From Lentimicrobiaceae bacterium (GTDB taxonomy: Bacteria > Bacteroidota > Bacteroidia > Bacteroidales > JALOCA01), in assembly GCA_023227965.1 (NCBI GenBank), contig JALOCA010000009.1:1-64000 (forward strand): a DNA stretch of 64,000 nucleotides, written 5' to 3'. Below the pieces are notes generated by a model that worked only from the letters and a program-made list of their open reading frames with translations, was not told where the DNA came from and ran no database searches. The translations under genes and the position numbers were made by a program. Below, one piece after another: positions 17,630-24,145 of the stretch. The stretch's first letter is position 1; each line of letters starts with the position of its first letter.

Positions 17630-17875
17630 AAGTTGTCATTATTTCTCTCAAATAACGACGAATTATTTTCAATTCGCCATTATTTCTCCCAAATAGTGAT
17701 GAATTTTTTTTAAGTTGCCATTATTTTTCTCAAATAACGACGAATTTTTTTTAATTCGCCATTATTTCTCCCAAATAATGATGAATTATTTTCAACTTAC
17801 CATTATTTCCCTCAAATAATGATAAATTATTTCCCACTTGCCATTATTCCCCCCAAATAATGATAAGTTATTAAT
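17630..17875. repeat. Six tandem 41-bp hairpin-forming units
   Basis: Units start at 17630, 17671, 17712, 17753, 17794 and 17835, each exactly 41 bp. The core of each is CATTATTT, a 4-5 base pyrimidine-rich loop, then AAATAA[TC]G, an inverted repeat. Units 1 and 3 begin AAGTTG and share AACGACGAA; units 2 and 4 begin AATTCG and share TGATGAA. An 82-bp dimer was therefore probably the duplicated unit. Outer arms (AATTC/GAATT) extend the stems to ~15 positions. There are no unique spacers and no open frame. It lies in the gene-free stretch 17206-18418; 17206-17629 shows nothing else recognisable. Confidence 0.9.
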
Positions 17876-17930
17876 GATGTATTATTTTTCAGATATAAAT
17901 AATGCCCTATTTTTTGAAAAATACTTAAGT

Positions 17931-17987
17931 AATAGAAGTCAAATATTATTGTATAATCGGATTTGAACGATTCAAGAATAGAATATG
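17931..17987. repeat. 57-bp direct repeat, left copy
   Basis: This 57-bp segment (core TTGTATAATCGGATTTGAAC) recurs at 18143-18199 with four mismatches in the same orientation. The two copies bracket the CTCTGTG-rich element. No gene lies between them. Confidence 0.85.
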
Positions 17988-18014
17988 CTATTTGTCTTAT
18001 TACTTAAATAAAAA

Positions 18015-18140
18015 AACTCTGTGGTTCTCTGTGAATTCTCCATGGTTCTCTGTGTAATTAAACATATTATAACACTGAGCTACACAGAGGGAGCACAGAG
18101 TGGCACAAAGAAATTTTCAACCCTTGATTTGCATGATTAC
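18015..18140. repeat. Dispersed CTCTGTG-rich repeat, copy 2 (inverted)
   Basis: This stretch matches the reverse complement of 1097-1231 in block order. It begins ACTCTGTGGTTCTCTGTG, continues TTCTCTGTGTAATTAAACAT and CACAGAGGGAGCACAGAG, and ends TTTCAACCCTTGATTTGCAT. It lacks the small TCCCGAT palindrome of copy 1. It sits between the 57-bp direct repeats. The short open frame crossing it is a by-product of the repeat. Confidence 0.65.
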
Positions 18141-18142
18141 AG

Positions 18143-18199
18143 AATAGAAACCAAATACTATTGTATAATCGGATTTGAACGATTCAAGAATAGAATACG
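18143..18199. repeat. 57-bp direct repeat, right copy
   Basis: Second copy of the 17931-17987 sequence, 53 of 57 positions identical by eye. The pair is 212 bp apart and flanks copy 2 of the CTCTGTG element. Confidence 0.85.
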
Positions 18200-18418
18200 A
18201 ATTTTGATGTGTCTATATTCTCATCAGCACTTACCTGTTTTTTCCCGTGAAATCAGTATCCTATTCTTTTTTTGATATGCGACATTTTATTTGTACAATC
18301 TACTTATCATACTAAAAATCATTACTACACTTTTTGACAAAAATCAAATTCCAAAATGTGATTCTGATTTATTTTTAGTGGTTGAACACAGCATAAATTT
18401 TAACAATTTTTAACATTT

Positions 18419-18426
18419 TATCTTTG
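18419..18426 (+). promoter_or_regulatory. Bacteroidetes -7 promoter box for the 18526 gene
   Basis: TATCTTTG matches TAnnTTTG exactly, 100 bases before ATG 18526. It predicts a ~93-base AT-rich leader, longer than for other genes here. Confidence 0.5.
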
Positions 18427-18514
18427 TATTTTTTATTAAAGCTAAAAATAAAAATAATTATCTTTACAATATTAAATTATTTTTTAAAAAATTACAATGT
18501 TAAACCCATAAAAA

Positions 18515-18521
18515 AGGAGGT
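18515..18521 (+). promoter_or_regulatory. Strong Shine-Dalgarno sequence
   Basis: AAGGAGGT lies 5-6 bases before ATG 18526 and is complementary to the canonical anti-SD core. Bacteroidetes genes seldom use SD pairing, and most starts in this window lack one, so the site stands out. It fixes the start of the gene at 18526. Confidence 0.75.
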
Positions 18522-18525
18522 AATT

Positions 18526-19269
18526 ATGCCTTACATTCTCAGACCAAACAATGATACCGATCGCAACAGTGTGATTAATCGTATGTTTGAATTAATCTTC
18601 ACTTCCCAGGGAGAAATAAGAGAAGATGCTACAAAAATCTTCTTAAATGACACTATTGAACATTTAAAAAATTTTATGCCGGTATATTCAACGGCATATA
18701 AAAACCGGAATCTTGCTTTTTCGGACCGAAGCAGTGCCACCAAGCAAAAAAATGTACCCAAAGATTTAGCAAAAAAGATTATTTTACATTTTTTCCATAC
18801 ATTTAATTATGGAATTGAGCGAGGCACTTTTAATATTTCGGAAAGGAGATTGTATGGATTGGATATCGAAAGTATGGATATTCCGTCACTGATCACAGAA
18901 AGCGATATCCTGGAATGGGGAGATAAAATTGTTGGCGGAGAAGCTACCCGTATAGCACAGGGAGGCAAACCGATGGCTATGCCTTCGGCTGAAGAAGTAA
19001 GAATTGCATTGGAAAATTATAAAGTTGCCCAGAAACAAAAATCGGAAAAACAAATCGGTTTGACTAAGGAGCAGGAAGAAATACAGAAACTCCGCGACGA
19101 AGCCGATGACCTGATTAAAGATTTATGGGATGAAGTGGAATTTTATTTCCGCAAGAGTGAACCCGCAGCACGCCGTGTACAATGCAGCCAATGGGGAGTA
19201 ATCTATAAAAACAGGTATGGAGATAATGGAGATAATACTACCGAAACCAATCCTACGGTAACTCCCTGA
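18526..19269 (+). CDS. Unrecognised 247-residue protein with strong ribosome binding site
   Basis: I do not recognise a family. The start is set by the SD just upstream; the frame is open 34 codons further but that part is low-complexity. There is no signal peptide or membrane helix, so it is predicted cytosolic. Notable segments are KKIILHFFHTFNYGIERG (a His/Phe-rich helix), ERRLYGLDIES, and GKPMAMPSAEEVRIALENYK. A highly charged helical stretch (residues ~165-200, KQKSEKQIGLTKEQEEIQKL) may be a coiled coil. The tail is Asn/Thr-rich (NGDNTTETNPTVTP). GC content is higher than in the surrounding intergenic DNA. An inverted repeat follows at 19349-19386. It is the first gene of the accessory island. 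Confidence 0.7.
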   Translation: MPYILRPNNDTDRNSVINRMFELIFTSQGEIREDATKIFLNDTIEHLKNFMPVYSTAYKNRNLAFSDRSSATKQKNVPKDLAKKIILHFFHTFNYGIERGTFNISERRLYGLDIESMDIPSLITESDILEWGDKIVGGEATRIAQGGKPMAMPSAEEVRIALENYKVAQKQKSEKQIGLTKEQEEIQKLRDEADDLIKDLWDEVEFYFRKSEPAARRVQCSQWGVIYKNRYGDNGDNTTETNPTVTP

Positions 19270-19348
19270 AATAATTGCCGGTTATTAATTATTTAAGCCG
19301 ATAACAGACAAAATGTAAGCTTATAAAATAAAAAAGTGAAATGGGTAA

Positions 19349-19390
19349 TAAACCCCGTCAGGGTTTTTAAACCCTGACGGGGTTTATTTT
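19349..19390 (+). terminator. 18-bp perfect inverted repeat, probable terminator
   Basis: Arms 19349-19366 and 19369-19386 (TAAACCCCGTCAGGGTTT and its complement) are perfect with a 2-base centre, followed by TTTTTT. It lies 80 bases after the 18526 gene. The CCCGTCAGGG palindrome resembles short repeats common in Bacteroidetes genomes, so it may also be a mobile palindrome. The rest of 19270-19500 shows nothing else. Confidence 0.65.
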
Positions 19391-19500
19391 TTAAATTTAC
19401 TAATCATTGATAAAAAAGTTCTTGGATAATTTGGATATTTAAAATCCTTAAACAAATAAATAACTATATACAAAATAACTGCCATATGGGGGTTATATAA

Positions 19501-19511
19501 TTGTTGGCTGC
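19501..19511. repeat. Left boundary motif of the Shedu unit (attC R-box-like)
   Basis: TTGTTGGCTGC is an inverted match (10 of 11) to GCAGCTAACAA at 20361-20371, so the pair brackets the Shedu gene. The GTTGGCT core resembles an integron attC R' box (GTTRRRY) with one mismatch. It could be the right half of an older, otherwise degraded site. Confidence 0.35.
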
Positions 19512-19540
19512 AAGCATAAACAAAGACAAAAAAGATTTTT

Positions 19541-20353
19541 ATGTTATTTGATAGAGACTATAATATTTTGACCGAAGATGAAATAATCAAGTTGAAAGAA
19601 GCTGAAGATTATAAAAGAAATAATTTGGGTAAGCTCGGAGAAATTAGTCCAGAGGTAATGAATAAATATCATGAGTTAAAACCACCTGCTGCTTATCACT
19701 ATGAATCATTATTTCCAAACAACCATTTATCAATTGACAGTTTAAAAGACAAAACAGGGTTAAAAAAAATTGAAAAAGAATTTATAAATTTTTTAGAATC
19801 AGGTATTTCAGAACGAAACATACTCAACTTCATTAATGACAACAAGTATTATAATTTAATTGCATCACTTTTTCATGCAGGATATACATTTGGACATCAC
19901 GATGCTTATCTTTTTAAAGAATTTGAATTTCCAGTAACGTACAAAGCGGACTATTTATTGATTGGAAAAAATTCACATGGATATCATTTCATATTTGTTG
20001 AATTAGAAAATCCGACTGGTACAATAACCACAAAAGACGGTGCTTTCGGACAGACAATTAGAAAAGGAATTAGACAAGTCAAAGATTGGGATAAATGGAT
20101 TGAAGGAAATTTTCACAGTCTAAATTTGATGTTTGACAAATTTAAAAGTGCAAGAATTGAGTTGCCAAAGGAGTTTAGAATATTAAATAAAACAAGAATT
20201 AGTTATGTAGTTATCGCAGGAAGACGAGCTGATTTCAATGAAGAAACTTACGATGAAAAAAGAAAACTATTAAGAAATGAAAATATTCAAGTTCTTCATT
20301 ATGACAATTTAATAGATTCGTTTAATGTATTCCAGACAACAAATAATTACTAA
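19541..20353 (+). CDS. Shedu-type anti-phage nuclease (DUF4263, SduA-like)
   Basis: The 270-residue protein fits the DUF4263/Shedu family. A variable N-terminal half precedes a PD-(D/E)xK-type nuclease region, with D137 in YKADYLLIG, the E154-L-E156 pair in IFVELENP, and a downstream Q179 in IRQVKDWDKWI, the conserved Q-x3-W/Y position of the family. The third motif residue is Glu, not the canonical Lys; ELE variants occur in this family as I know it, but activity should not be assumed. Shedu proteins protect single-handedly against phages or plasmids. It is cytosolic. The gene is isolated and bounded by short inverted motifs. No promoter box is obvious; TATAATTG at ~19494 is one base off consensus. 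Confidence 0.72.
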   Translation: MLFDRDYNILTEDEIIKLKEAEDYKRNNLGKLGEISPEVMNKYHELKPPAAYHYESLFPNNHLSIDSLKDKTGLKKIEKEFINFLESGISERNILNFINDNKYYNLIASLFHAGYTFGHHDAYLFKEFEFPVTYKADYLLIGKNSHGYHFIFVELENPTGTITTKDGAFGQTIRKGIRQVKDWDKWIEGNFHSLNLMFDKFKSARIELPKEFRILNKTRISYVVIAGRRADFNEETYDEKRKLLRNENIQVLHYDNLIDSFNVFQTTNNY

Positions 20354-20360
20354 AATGCCA

Positions 20361-20497
20361 GCAGCTAACAAATTGTATATGGCAGGCGGGGGTTTTAGCG
20401 GTCTGACAAGTCAGACCTTTTGCTCACTCTCCTGCGGGTCTGACAGAATTTCTTTTCGAAATCCCGCCCGACCACATACAAGTGACCGTTGGGCGAC
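20361..20497. other. attC-like imperfect palindrome between the Shedu and HAD units
   Basis: The segment runs GCTAAC (20364-20369), TTGTATATGG (20373-20382), then GGCGGGGG. Inner hairpins follow, including the perfect GGTCTGAC/GTCAGACC stem at 20400-20417. It then runs back as CCCGCC, CCACATACAA (20472-20481) and GTTGGGC (20488-20494). The TTGTATATGG and CCACATACAA arms pair with one wobble, and GCTAAC faces GTTGGGC, which fits the attC R' pattern GTTRRRY. The R''-L''-variable-L'-R' order is that of an integron attC site. The R'' box is imperfect and no integrase is in the window. This fills most of the 20354-20522 gap. Confidence 0.4.
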
Positions 20498-20522
20498 ATG
20501 ATAAAAAACATATTCGCTATTA

Positions 20523-21272
20523 ATGAATAAAAATAATCAATATACATTTTTAATTGATTGGGATGGAACAATCTTTATCGGAGAAAGGCCTGTATTGGGC
20601 GCTTTTGATTTATATTCTTTTATGAAAGCACTTAATGCAAGGATAATTTATTTGACCAATAATAGTTCTAAAAATTCTAAAGAATATAAGGTTATTTTAA
20701 AAAAACATAATTTATGGAATAATAATTGCCAAATAGTTACCTCTGGAAAAGTTGCTGCTTGGTACATAAGTCAAGTTTTAAAAATAAATGAAATATTTAT
20801 AATAGGAACTGATTCTTTAATTAAAGAACTAAAAAGTTTTGGTGTAGTAAGTTCACTCGATTCTGCTAAACTTGTGCTAATAGGATTTGATAAAACATTA
20901 ACTTATGATAAAATTCAAAAGGGACATGAATTAATTTGTAAGGGATTACCATTTTATGCAACTCATGATGATAAAGTATGTCCATGTGATAATTTTTCTT
21001 ATGTTGATTGTGGTTCAATAATTGAGATTTTTAAAAAATCAACAGATATTGAACCTGTAATTATTGGGAAACCATATATAATTACTAAAAAATATTTGCT
21101 TGAAACTTGTAATCTTAATCTTGGCACAACATATCTGATTGGGGATAAACATGAGACAGATGGTAAACTCGCCAATGATTTAGGTATTAAATTTTATCAA
21201 ATTAATTCCAAAGACAATTTATCATATAAACATGTACAAAATGAAATAATTAGACTGAACAACCATGGATGA
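20523..21272 (+). CDS. HAD-superfamily phosphatase (NagD/PGP-like)
   Basis: This 249-residue cytosolic protein has the HAD motifs. Motif I is D12-W-D14-G-T, where Asp12 is the expected nucleophile. Motif II is LTNNSS (Thr45-Asn46-Asn47-Ser48), typical of the NagD / p-nitrophenyl phosphatase subfamily with a C2 cap. A Lys in the GKPYIITKKYL region and motif IV GDKHETD follow. In this subfamily the TNN motif is strongly conserved. The physiological substrate is unknown. Its last 8 bases overlap the following membrane-protein gene, so the two are translationally coupled and form one unit bounded by 15-bp inverted motifs. No promoter box was seen between the attC-like site and the start. Confidence 0.82.
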   Translation: MNKNNQYTFLIDWDGTIFIGERPVLGAFDLYSFMKALNARIIYLTNNSSKNSKEYKVILKKHNLWNNNCQIVTSGKVAAWYISQVLKINEIFIIGTDSLIKELKSFGVVSSLDSAKLVLIGFDKTLTYDKIQKGHELICKGLPFYATHDDKVCPCDNFSYVDCGSIIEIFKKSTDIEPVIIGKPYIITKKYLLETCNLNLGTTYLIGDKHETDGKLANDLGIKFYQINSKDNLSYKHVQNEIIRLNNHG

Positions 21273-21702
21273 AAAAGTAAAAATCGAATATCAAGAATTA
21301 GGTCAATTATTTAGACAATATACTACTTTCTTGATTAGCATTATGCAGCATTTTATTGCTGGTAATGGATTATTTTTTATAGGCTTAACATTTATTACAA
21401 AAGACGGCTTTAAGCCTTCTTTTACGTTGTTATTAATAGTTTTATTAGGCTTTTTAGGTTCTTTAGGAACACTTATAGTTCAAATTAGGACATTCAATTA
21501 TTGGAGATCCTTATTAGATAGGGGGGCTTCACTTGAAACTACATTCTCTGGAGAGCTTTATAAAGTTTTTCAAAATACAAGTAAAAAAATAAAAATTAGA
21601 AGTGCACATTTTGCGATTTTTGTTTATTCAGTTTTTGCGATTTTTTGGTTTTTGGTTTTATTGAAAGCATACGGGATGACAGCAATTTCGATAACACTAT
21701 AA
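21265..21702 (+). CDS. Small membrane protein coupled to the HAD phosphatase
   Basis: The 145-residue protein is not recognised. It has two hydrophobic segments at residues ~35-75 (long enough for two helices: NGLFFIGLTFI and LLLIVLLGFLGSLGTLI) and one at ~115-135 (FAIFVYSVFAIFWFLVLL). That makes three helices and a charged amphipathic linker between helices 2 and 3. Size and layout recall small membrane proteins often found in defence or cassette neighbourhoods, but I see no diagnostic motif. Its ATG lies inside the last codons of the HAD gene (8-base overlap), implying coexpression and perhaps a physical complex. Confidence 0.75.
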   Translation: MDEKVKIEYQELGQLFRQYTTFLISIMQHFIAGNGLFFIGLTFITKDGFKPSFTLLLIVLLGFLGSLGTLIVQIRTFNYWRSLLDRGASLETTFSGELYKVFQNTSKKIKIRSAHFAIFVYSVFAIFWFLVLLKAYGMTAISITL

Positions 21703-21704
21703 AA

Positions 21705-21719
21705 ATCATGTCGCCCGAC
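21705..21719. repeat. Right boundary motif of the HAD/membrane-protein unit
   Basis: ATCATGTCGCCCGAC is the inverted match (14 of 15) of 20488-20502 (GTTGGGCGACATGAT), 2 bases after the membrane-protein stop codon. Together they bracket the two-gene unit. A complete second half of this site was not found downstream. Confidence 0.5.
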
Positions 21720-21785
21720 TGAGCGGAAAATGTTTTTTTACTTAAATCAATATCTTTTTACTATCACTTAAAAAAATCATAACAC

Positions 21786-21935
21786 ATGAAAGACATTAAA
21801 TGGACACAGGGATTTTTTGGATTTCTCGGCTTTCTCGGTACGCCTGCAATTACAAAAGGCGACTGGAAGGAAGCATTATGGTTTTTATTCTTTATCTGGT
21901 TTATTTATTTCATTCCAAAGAAAGAAAAGAAATAA
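21786..21935 (+). CDS. 49-residue single-pass membrane peptide
   Basis: ATG 21786 opens a 49-codon frame ending TAA 21933-21935. It begins MKDIKWTQGFFGFLGFLGTP and continues with a Trp/Phe-rich membrane helix (ALWFLFFIWFIYFIP) and a basic tail KKEKK. The FFGFLGFLG pattern recalls short DUF3796-like membrane proteins of other bacteria, but the match is only by eye. The codons are used sensibly and the peptide is well formed, with the basic residues likely cytoplasmic. No promoter or SD is evident. A longer overlapping frame (21817-22038) is less convincing. Confidence 0.5.
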   Translation: MKDIKWTQGFFGFLGFLGTPAITKGDWKEALWFLFFIWFIYFIPKKEKK

Positions 21936-22042
21936 TAAATACTACAAACTAAGCTTTTACAACAAAATATCGGTATTTAGCCCCAATATGATTGGATTTG
22001 TAATTCCGCAAAGAAAACACAGGATAATCCGGATATAATTTA

Positions 22043-22072
22043 TTGGCTATTCTCTCTTTCTATTTATATTTG
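22043..22072 (+). promoter_or_regulatory. Promoter (-33 and -7) for the cupin operon
   Basis: TTG at 22043-22045, 19 bases, then TATATTTG at 22065-22072 form a good Bacteroidetes promoter. The leader to ATG 22151 is ~72 bases. Confidence 0.55.
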
Positions 22073-22150
22073 TGCATAAAAACTAAATAAAACGCTATTA
22101 CGTTGTGTACAAGTGTAAAAAACATAGAAACAATCTTTAATTTATAGTTT

Positions 22151-22486
22151 ATGTCCCATATAATTAAAACCATTGTAAAAAAGGAAAATGCTGTTAAAAA
22201 GCAATTTCTGGGAGTAGATTTTGAAATTTTAGCCATTGGCAAAAAATCTATGGTAACAAAGATGTTATTTAAAGAATCCGATTTTGCACCATTTCATAAA
22301 CACCCAAACGAACAAAATGGATATGTAATTTCAGGTCAATATAAATTAATCTTTGACAATAAAGAATATATAATTACTGGCGGAGATTCGTATTCTATAC
22401 CTGCTGATATGGAACATTCTATGGAAATAATCGAACCAGGTGAAATTATTGATGTATTTACACCGGTAAGGCAGGACTATTTGTAA
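22151..22486 (+). CDS. Single-domain cupin protein
   Basis: This 111-residue protein is a small cupin. The first motif is FHKHPNEQNGYVISGQYKL, where the two His and the Glu are usual metal ligands. The second is GDSYSIPADMEHSMEII, with the last His as ligand. Such one-domain cupins are sensors, small isomerases or oxygenases; the function here is open. It leads a three-gene unit (cupin, STAS-like, methyltransferase) with gaps of 5 and -1 bases, driven by the promoter at 22043-22072. Confidence 0.82.
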   Translation: MSHIIKTIVKKENAVKKQFLGVDFEILAIGKKSMVTKMLFKESDFAPFHKHPNEQNGYVISGQYKLIFDNKEYIITGGDSYSIPADMEHSMEIIEPGEIIDVFTPVRQDYL

Positions 22487-22491
22487 AAGTT

Positions 22492-22869
22492 ATGAAAATC
22501 ACAACTCTCAACAATAATATTCTCTTTATTGACTATTCAGGAGTAATCACCCATAAACAAGGTATTCTGAATATGGAAATAATCGAGAAAAGTATAAGAG
22601 AACTTGCATTAAGTAAAAAGACAGTCGCATTAGTCTTTGATATAAGAAATACCATTTGGGAAAATCAGGAAACTCACAATACATTATCAGCGGTCTCACG
22701 TAAAAAATTTAATGCTTCCAATTTCGGTTTTACCATTTACACAGCCATCGTGAATAATCGCTATGAGCATTTGGCTTTTGAAAATGAACACTGGTTTTAT
22801 GATAAAATAAGTGCTATAAAATGGCTTCAAATTAAAATACAAGATATAAAATCAAATACAACACTGTGA
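22492..22869 (+). CDS. SpoIIAA/STAS-like small protein, unrecognised
   Basis: The 125-residue cytosolic protein has alternating strands and helices (ILFIDYSGVIT, VALVFDIRNTIW, FTIYTAIVNN) and a final helix. This resembles the SpoIIAA-like or STAS fold seen in small Bacteroidetes proteins. No catalytic residue pattern is clear. Its stop codon overlaps the start of the methyltransferase (TGATG), so the two are translationally coupled. The fold guess is inference from hydrophobic pattern only. Confidence 0.6.
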   Translation: MKITTLNNNILFIDYSGVITHKQGILNMEIIEKSIRELALSKKTVALVFDIRNTIWENQETHNTLSAVSRKKFNASNFGFTIYTAIVNNRYEHLAFENEHWFYDKISAIKWLQIKIQDIKSNTTL

Positions 22870-23708
22870 TGAATATAGAGCTGATTAAAAAACTTTCAAA
22901 CAGACCCCAATTGTATGAGAAAGGCACATCTGCAATGTGGACAGACCCATACATATCGAAACAATTATTGGAATTGCATATAAACCCAGTTCATGATGTA
23001 GCAAGCAGAAGTAAAGTTAAGATTAAAAATATTTCAAATTGGATTTCAGAAAGGTCAAATAAGCCGAATATGAAAATTCTTGATTTAGGTTGTGGACCGG
23101 GACTTTATGCAGAATTACTCGCAAAAAAAGGACATTCAGTAACAGGAGTTGATTTTTCTGAAAATTCAATTCAATATGCAATCAAACAAGCAAAAGAAAA
23201 ACATTTAGATATTGAATACTTAAACAAAAACTACCTGGATTTAGACTTTAATAACCAATTTGATTTAATAATAATGATTTATCTCGATTTTTGTGCCTTA
23301 TTACCAAAGGAGAGAGATAAAGTATTGGAAAATATTTATAGAGCGTTGAAGAAAGATGGCTTGTTTATTTGTGATGTTGTAAACGAAAGAAACATTGACA
23401 AGAAAACAATCTCACAGTCATGGGAAGTACAAGATAGTGGATTTTGGAAGAATACACCTTATATTACTTTAACAAATGGTTATCATTATCCGGAAGCAAA
23501 AGTGCTTGCGAATCATCACATAGTAATTGGAAAGAATGATGCAATTGATACATACATTTTTTGGAGCCATTATTACGAAAAAGATAATTTGGTTCCTATC
23601 TTAAAATCAAAAGGTTTTACAGATATAGAAAACTATGAAAATATATTACCGGATAGTGATGATTGTTGGAATGGAGGAAATGTGACATTTTATGTATCAA
23701 AAAAATAA
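22869..23708 (+). CDS. Class I SAM-dependent methyltransferase
   Basis: From ATG 22869 the product is 279 residues. Motif I is ILDLGCGPGLYAELLAKKG, motif II ends VTGVDFSENSI (acidic residue for the ribose), and motif IV is DLIIMIYLDFCAL. A GTG one codon earlier would also be in frame, but ATG overlaps the preceding TGA by one base (TGATG), the usual coupling. The residues before motif I (~70) and the C-terminal part are family-specific, and the acceptor cannot be named. Last gene of the cupin unit. It ends just before AATGCCAGCCGCTAATA, a degraded form of the motif found after the Shedu gene. Confidence 0.85.
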   Translation: MNIELIKKLSNRPQLYEKGTSAMWTDPYISKQLLELHINPVHDVASRSKVKIKNISNWISERSNKPNMKILDLGCGPGLYAELLAKKGHSVTGVDFSENSIQYAIKQAKEKHLDIEYLNKNYLDLDFNNQFDLIIMIYLDFCALLPKERDKVLENIYRALKKDGLFICDVVNERNIDKKTISQSWEVQDSGFWKNTPYITLTNGYHYPEAKVLANHHIVIGKNDAIDTYIFWSHYYEKDNLVPILKSKGFTDIENYENILPDSDDCWNGGNVTFYVSKK

Positions 23709-23712
23709 TAAT

Positions 23713-24045
23713 GCCAGCCGCTAATAAATAGGACTTTTTTGATAAAATCGGAGCACAGGCTATTTGGTACGCAGTATCCGGTTAAACAGAATTTATAATT
23801 CCGTTCGGTACTTTAGAAAATTTGTAGTTTTTTGCTTTCATTTTTCTTAGTTTGCAACTCCGCTCAGCCGAGGATTTAGCTCTTGATTCATAAATGTAAC
23901 AACATACAATGCTGAATAGCCAATGGAATAAAAATTTTTTTAAAGATAGTTTATGGTAAATTTTGTTTTTAATGTTTCGTTGAAATATGTATTGCAAGAA
24001 TGAACGATTACAATTTTTATAAAAAGGGAGAAAAGCATACATTAA
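23713..24045. other. Gene-free stretch with a degraded boundary motif
   Basis: Starting just after the methyltransferase stop, AATGCCAGCCGCTAATAAAT resembles AATGCCAGCAGCTAACAAAT after the Shedu gene. GTTAAAC near 23782 fits GTTRRRY. Between them no convincing pairing like that at 20361-20497 was found. The rest is AT-rich without a credible gene. Confidence 0.3.
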
Positions 24046-24051
24046 AATCAA

Positions 24052-24059
24052 TATTTTTG
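24052..24059 (+). promoter_or_regulatory. Bacteroidetes -7 promoter box for the GNAT gene
   Basis: TATTTTTG matches TAnnTTTG exactly, 87 bases before ATG 24146. Confidence 0.4.
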
Positions 24060-24145
24060 TGCAAAATATGGAATAACCTAATTTACAGGAACAGAGCTTT
24101 GTTTTAACTCAATTATTGCTATTTATTCCCTTCACTCAAAAAAGC

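Noticed and set aside
17630..17875. Possible CRISPR array
   Set aside because: The 41-bp units follow each other directly with no unique spacers, and there are no cas genes nearby.
18021..18275. 84-codon frame on the plus strand
   Set aside because: It lies within the CTCTGTG repeat and the direct repeat, and its composition reflects the repeat, not a protein.
21817..22038. 73-codon frame overlapping the small membrane peptide
   Set aside because: The 49-codon frame at 21786-21935 in another frame starts with ATG, is well formed and gives a sensible membrane peptide.
23782..24051. 89-codon minus-strand frame
   Set aside because: Biased AT-rich composition, no motif, no promoter; treated as non-coding.
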